64,000 bases of DNA from Hyphomicrobiales bacterium. GTDB taxonomy: Bacteria; Pseudomonadota; Alphaproteobacteria; Rhizobiales; Rhizobiaceae. The notes under the pieces were generated by a model. The model saw nothing but the letters and a program-made list of their open reading frames with translations. It had not been told where the DNA came from and searched no databases. Below are positions 60,401 through 64,000 of the stretch, in pieces. The translations under genes and the position numbers were made by a program. The DNA lies in the NCBI GenBank assembly GCA_900473685.1, contig UCNE01000013.1, forward strand, positions 310,001 through 374,000. The letters run 5' to 3'. Positions within the stretch are counted from its first letter, which is position 1; every line of letters starts with the position of its first letter.

Positions 60401-61507
60401 TCACACATTGAGGGAGATGACGACCGGGCAATGGTCGGAGGCTTTCGGCCTGTCCCAGCCGGTTCGCGGATAGCGCTCGACCTCCTGCCCTTGCGGAAAG
60501 ATTGTCCGGAAGGGCTGACCGCCGCGGATGATTTCCGGCACGCTGGCGGGGTTACGTTCGGCCAGGGCCTGCGACAGCCAGATATAATCGAGCTGGCAAA
60601 GATGCCGCTCCTCCGGCCCGCGGCTGTGGAACAGGGTCCAGCGGTCGAGTTCCGGGCGCCGGCGCATGACGTTGTCGACGAAACCATCGTGGCTCAGCAC
60701 ATCGAGCGCGCTCTCCGTCTCCTGCCGCGGCACGAAACTGTAGCCGTTGCGCCGGTCGCCAAGCACATCGACGCGCTCCTGATAGTCGTTCATGTCGCCG
60801 CAGATGGCGAACATCTTGTTGTCCAGATTATCCGCCCCAAAACGGTTTTCGACGATGCGCCGGACAGCGGCGGCCTCGGCAGCCCGCACCGGCATGGTCG
60901 CCGAGCGCCCATCCAGCCCGTCGCGGGCCGGCCCCATCGACTTGAAATGCACGACAAACAGCGTGAACGGCCGGCCGCCGATCCGGAAATCCAATTCCAG
61001 ACAATCGCGCTTGAAAATACGGTCGCCGGGCACGTTGGTCGATGCCAAGGCATCATTGAACAGATCGAAATCGGCATAGGTGACGCCAGCATGCGATTTG
61101 ACATCGACGCATTCGATCTTCTGGCCATCGCGGGTCTGTTCGCGCACCAGAACGGCAACGTCGATACCACGGCTGTCATTGCCCTCGATCAGGTATTTTT
61201 GCCGATAGCCGTTGCCGACCATGCGGAACAGATAGCCGTATTCGAACGCCTGCAGCGCTGCCATGTTGTCGGCTTCCTGCAGGCAGAGGATATCGGCGTC
61301 GCAATCGGCGATGGCGAGCGCCGACATTTGCCGTGTGTCATCGGTATAGGCGATGGTGCGGGCTTCCTCCAGCCGCTGGTATTCCGCCTCGTTCTTGACG
61401 TCGAAAAGCCTGAGAACGCGATCCTGCTTGAGGTGGTTGCGAAAGCCGGAAAAATCGAACCGGCTCATCAGGTTCTCGATATTGAAGGTGGCAAGGCGAA
61501 GGGTCAT
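60401..61507 (-). CDS. Endonuclease/exonuclease/phosphatase (EEP) family protein
   Basis: The protein has 368 residues. EEP motifs: LATFNIENLMSRF at the N-terminus, DILCLQEAD (metal-binding Glu), SRGIDVAVL, FVVHFKSM, ICGDMNDYQE (Asp/Asn pair) and KASDHCPVVISL with the catalytic His at the C-terminus. It is a Mg-dependent phosphodiesterase of unknown substrate (nucleic acid, lipid or sugar phosphate). No signal peptide is seen, so it is likely cytoplasmic. It is followed after 20 bp by the NUDIX gene. Confidence 0.9.
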   Translation of the reverse strand: MTLRLATFNIENLMSRFDFSGFRNHLKQDRVLRLFDVKNEAEYQRLEEARTIAYTDDTRQMSALAIADCDADILCLQEADNMAALQAFEYGYLFRMVGNGYRQKYLIEGNDSRGIDVAVLVREQTRDGQKIECVDVKSHAGVTYADFDLFNDALASTNVPGDRIFKRDCLELDFRIGGRPFTLFVVHFKSMGPARDGLDGRSATMPVRAAEAAAVRRIVENRFGADNLDNKMFAICGDMNDYQERVDVLGDRRNGYSFVPRQETESALDVLSHDGFVDNVMRRRPELDRWTLFHSRGPEERHLCQLDYIWLSQALAERNPASVPEIIRGGQPFRTIFPQGQEVERYPRTGWDRPKASDHCPVVISLNV

Positions 61508-61714
61508 CAGCAGTTTCCGAATGCAATTGGCTCGACTTTAGCCAATCGGGAGCAAAAGTCGAATGCCTTTCTCCCACCTGGTCTCTGCGCCGTAACCGGC
61601 TGCTTCGGCACCATTTTGGGGGTCGTTCAGTGCGGACGAATAATCGATCTTGATCGGCCGTTTCCCCTTCGCAAGATCGGCCGGACAGATGCTCGGCATA
61701 GGGAGAAGAACGGA

Positions 61715-62098
61715 ATGTCAAACTGGAAACACAATGCCAAGGCGGCGATATCGGCTTTGGCTTTCCTCGGCGTCAGCACAGTAATAGCCCATGCCGACAG
61801 TTTCGGGGCGATCTCGCTGTCGCCGGAAACCGGGGCAACCGGCTGGTCACACGACTATGGTTCACGCTGGGAAGCTGAGGAGGTGGCACAGTCGCATTGT
61901 GACCGGAACGCCGACGATTGCCGCACCGCCATCTGGTTCAAGAATGGCTGCGGCGCTGTGGCACGCGGGGCCGACGGCGGCTGGGGTGCCGACTGGGCGT
62001 CAGGACGCAGGCAGGCGCAACGCGCGGCAATGGCATCCTGCTCGAACCATTCGGACAGCTGCCGGGTGGTCCGCTGGCAATGCTCCGGTGCCAACTGA
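61715..62098 (+). CDS. Exported DUF4189-type Cys-rich protein
   Basis: The protein has 127 residues from ATG 61715 with GGGAGAAG upstream. A signal peptide ends near VIAHA. The mature part has the DUF4189 pattern: FGAISLSPETGATGWSHDYG, EEVAQSHCDRNADDCRTA, FKNGCGAVA and CSNHSDSCRVVRWQC, with six cysteines expected to form disulfides. Periplasmic or secreted; function unknown. Confidence 0.85.
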   Translation: MSNWKHNAKAAISALAFLGVSTVIAHADSFGAISLSPETGATGWSHDYGSRWEAEEVAQSHCDRNADDCRTAIWFKNGCGAVARGADGGWGADWASGRRQAQRAAMASCSNHSDSCRVVRWQCSGAN

Positions 62099-62102
62099 CA
62101 CC

Positions 62103-63125
62103 TCAGAGCAACCATCCCTGCCGGATGACGAACGGCTGCAGCACACCGCAGTCCAGGGCATGGGTGGAGTAGGCCCTCAGATTCTGCCCGCCTGCCGTGC
62201 GCAGCGAAAGGGCAAACCGTTCGCCCTCGAACACACAGGACGTCACCTGCAGCATGACGCCCTCGGGATCGGCCACGACGTGTTCGGGGCGTACAAGGAC
62301 GGGACGGCTCGGCCCTGATGTCTGGCGGAAGGCGGCCTCGATCACCGGCCAGGACAGCAGGCGCGGCCCGCGATCCGGCAGCGCCAGATCGAGAATGGCC
62401 CCCTGCCCGACCAGGCCGCCAACCACCCTTCCTTCGGGGCGCGCATAAATTTCCTGCGGCGACGCGACCTGCATCAACCGCCCCTCCGACATCACGGCGA
62501 TGTCAGTCGCCAGCGCCATCGCCTCGCCCTGATCGTGGGTGACGTAGATCATCGTCGCACCGGAACGGGCATGGAACTCGCGAAAGGTCTCCTCCATCGC
62601 CGCCTTCAGGTGACGGTCGAGATTGGCCAGCGGCTCGTCCAGCAGCACCACGTCCGGTGAGGTGACGAGGCAGCGAGCCAGCGCCACGCGTTGTCTCTGA
62701 CCGCCGGAAAGATCGGCGGGACGCCGATCGGCAAACTCCTCAAGCCGGACGACCGACAGGGCATCCTTGACGCGGGCTTGCCAGGTGGCGCCGGTGACGC
62801 CGCGAACTTTCAACGGATAACCAACATTCTGCGCCACGGTCATATGCGGCCAGAGCGCATAGGACTGAAACACCATCGCCATATTGCGCTTTTCCGGCGG
62901 CAGGGCGCCGCCTGCGTCCGCAAGCGTGCGCTCGCCCAACACGATCGACCCATCGGTCGGCTGCTCGAACCCGGCTATCATGCGAAGCACCGTCGTTTTG
63001 CCGCACCCAGATGGCCCAAGCAGCGCCAGGAAACCGCCTTCGCGCACGGTCAAGGACACGTCGGAGACTGCGGCCCGGCCTGTGCCAAAATCCTTGCTGA
63101 GGTGATTGAGGATCAATTGCGCCAC
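62103..63125 (-). CDS. ABC transporter ATP-binding protein (PotA/FbpC-like)
   Basis: The protein has 340 residues from GTG 63125, which lies inside the 3' end of the permease gene (13-bp overlap). Motifs: [62 protein letters not shown] and YVTHDQGEAMALA; a TOBE-like domain follows (about 250-340). It powers the importer whose permease gene precedes it. The substrate (iron, polyamine, phosphonate or similar) is undetermined because the binding-protein gene is outside the window. Confidence 0.9.
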   Translation of the reverse strand: MAQLILNHLSKDFGTGRAAVSDVSLTVREGGFLALLGPSGCGKTTVLRMIAGFEQPTDGSIVLGERTLADAGGALPPEKRNMAMVFQSYALWPHMTVAQNVGYPLKVRGVTGATWQARVKDALSVVRLEEFADRRPADLSGGQRQRVALARCLVTSPDVVLLDEPLANLDRHLKAAMEETFREFHARSGATMIYVTHDQGEAMALATDIAVMSEGRLMQVASPQEIYARPEGRVVGGLVGQGAILDLALPDRGPRLLSWPVIEAAFRQTSGPSRPVLVRPEHVVADPEGVMLQVTSCVFEGERFALSLRTAGGQNLRAYSTHALDCGVLQPFVIRQGWLL

Positions 63126-64000
63126 GGCAGCACGCCTTTCGGAAGGTGTTTCGCCAGCAGTTCCAGAAGCAGCATCAGGATGACCACCATAACAACGACA
63201 AGCACCGACAGGGCCGAGGCGAGATCGGAACTGCCGCTGTCGTCGAGATTGAAGATCGCCACCCCGAGCGTCTGCGTGCCTGCCGACCAGAGCAGCGCCG
63301 AAACCGTCAACTCGCTGCAGGCGATCAGGAAAACAAGAATAACGGAAGCACCGGCCGCCGGTGCAATCAGCGGAACGAGAATGTCGCGCATGCGGCAAAA
63401 GAAACCCGCGCCGGAAAGCCGGGCCGCCTCTTCCAGCGACGGATCGAGTTGCAGGAAGGCGCTGGCCACCGGCTTTAGGCTGACGGCAAAGAAACTGGAG
63501 AAATAGGCGATCAGGATGATCCAGATCGTTCCGTAGATCGACACGTTCACCAAAGGCAGCGGGGCTGCAAACAAGAGGATGAAGGCGACGGCCAGCACGA
63601 TGCCCGGAAGAGCATAGGGAATTTCGATCAGGCCGGTGATGATATCGGCCAGTTTTCCCGGACGGCGGGTCAGCAGATAGGCGGTGAAAACAGTGAACAG
63701 CAGCAGCCCGCATGCCGTCGTCCCGGAAAGGAACAGCGAATTGGCAAACGCTGTCAGCGTCACCGACTGGCGAAACAGGATTTCGCTATAGGCATGGAGC
63801 GACATAGTCTGAAAATTCAACGGTACACCGTAGGCAGGCACCAGCGAACTGGCGACAAGTGCTGCGACCGGCGCCACGAGAACAAAGAACAGGATGACCG
63901 AAAAGCCTGTTTCGGCAACCCCGCGCCAGAGACCGAGCGAGAAGGCGGCATTCTGGCCGGAAAGGCCGATGATGCGATAATCCCTGCCCCTCAGCGCCCG
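63113..64000 (-). CDS. ABC transporter permease, N-terminal part beyond window
   Basis: The frame is open to the right edge, so only the last 295 residues are seen. Six membrane helices and the coupling loop LEEAARLSGAGFFCRMRDILVP are visible, preceded by a hydrophilic stretch (GRDYRIIGLSGQNAAFS) that looks like the linker between the two halves of an FbpB-type double permease. It is coupled to the ATPase gene. Iron(III), putrescine or 2-aminoethylphosphonate uptake are possible for this family. Confidence 0.85.
   Translation of the reverse strand, partial: RALRGRDYRIIGLSGQNAAFSLGLWRGVAETGFSVILFFVLVAPVAALVASSLVPAYGVPLNFQTMSLHAYSEILFRQSVTLTAFANSLFLSGTTACGLLLFTVFTAYLLTRRPGKLADIITGLIEIPYALPGIVLAVAFILLFAAPLPLVNVSIYGTIWIILIAYFSSFFAVSLKPVASAFLQLDPSLEEAARLSGAGFFCRMRDILVPLIAPAAGASVILVFLIACSELTVSALLWSAGTQTLGVAIFNLDDSGSSDLASALSVLVVVMVVILMLLLELLAKHLPKGVLPWRN

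Overview
The window is about 60% GC and reads as a chromosomal segment of an alphaproteobacterium, most likely Rhizobiaceae (Rhizobium, Agrobacterium, Ensifer or a close relative). The reasons are an ExoD-type exopolysaccharide protein, DUF1127-like and entericidin-like small proteins, a DctB/DctD-like pair, tripartite tricarboxylate and multiple ABC transporters, and many small rhizobial-type proteins with AGGA-type ribosome sites. There is no insertion sequence, prophage, CRISPR array or rRNA; one tRNA-Lys(CTT) is present. Coding density is high and no clear pseudogene was seen.

Layout. 1-4.1 kb (minus): a vWA-domain membrane protein (runs off the left edge) translationally coupled to an ECF sigma factor, a phosphodiester glycosidase-like protein and an Fe-S protein. 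4.2-14.9 kb: a corrinoid- and folate-dependent methyltransfer system. A non-pyrrolysine MttB-family methyltransferase is on the minus strand; divergent from it are its corrinoid protein, a DUF1638 protein, ExoD, a formyltransferase, a small 'virulence factor' family protein, a MetV-like Cys-rich protein, MetF, a CH3-THF:corrinoid methyltransferase, a 111-aa unknown and a RamA/RACo-type corrinoid reactivator. 14.9-17.3 kb: topoisomerase IB, a LysR regulator, a small protein. 17.4-23.8 kb: a DctB/DctD-like two-component system followed by tctCBA. 24-29.3 kb: small proteins, a GbdR/CdhR-like AraC regulator and two paralogous double-receiver proteins, one with GGDEF. 29.6-36.2 kb: a dimethylglycine/sarcosine dehydrogenase-like flavoprotein, an MscS-family channel, DUF924, a lipoprotein. 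36.4-40.2 kb: sulfate ABC transporter. 40.4-45.8 kb: acyltransferase, several small or secreted proteins, an MsbA-like exporter. 46-57 kb: a ten-gene minus-strand sulfur cluster. 57.2-64 kb: oxidoreductase, tRNA-Lys, PhzF, NUDIX, endonuclease/exonuclease/phosphatase, DUF4189, and an ABC importer that runs off the right edge.

How the genes work together. The first main theme is one-carbon metabolism from methylated amines. A quaternary amine (glycine betaine, proline betaine or similar; substrate not decidable from sequence) would be demethylated by the MttB homologue onto the corrinoid protein, passed to tetrahydrofolate and oxidised through MetF with its MetV-like partner, while the Fe-S/ASKHA protein rescues oxidised cobalamin. 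A GbdR-like regulator and a dimethylglycine dehydrogenase-like enzyme 10-18 kb away fit the same substrate family. The second theme is sulfur: a sulfate importer and, near it, a cluster that closely parallels the Bacillus ytm/ytn (tcy-sna-cmo-snd) operon for uptake and salvage of S-substituted cysteines (N-acetylation, flavin monooxygenation, deacetylation), ending in a cystathionine beta-lyase-like enzyme.
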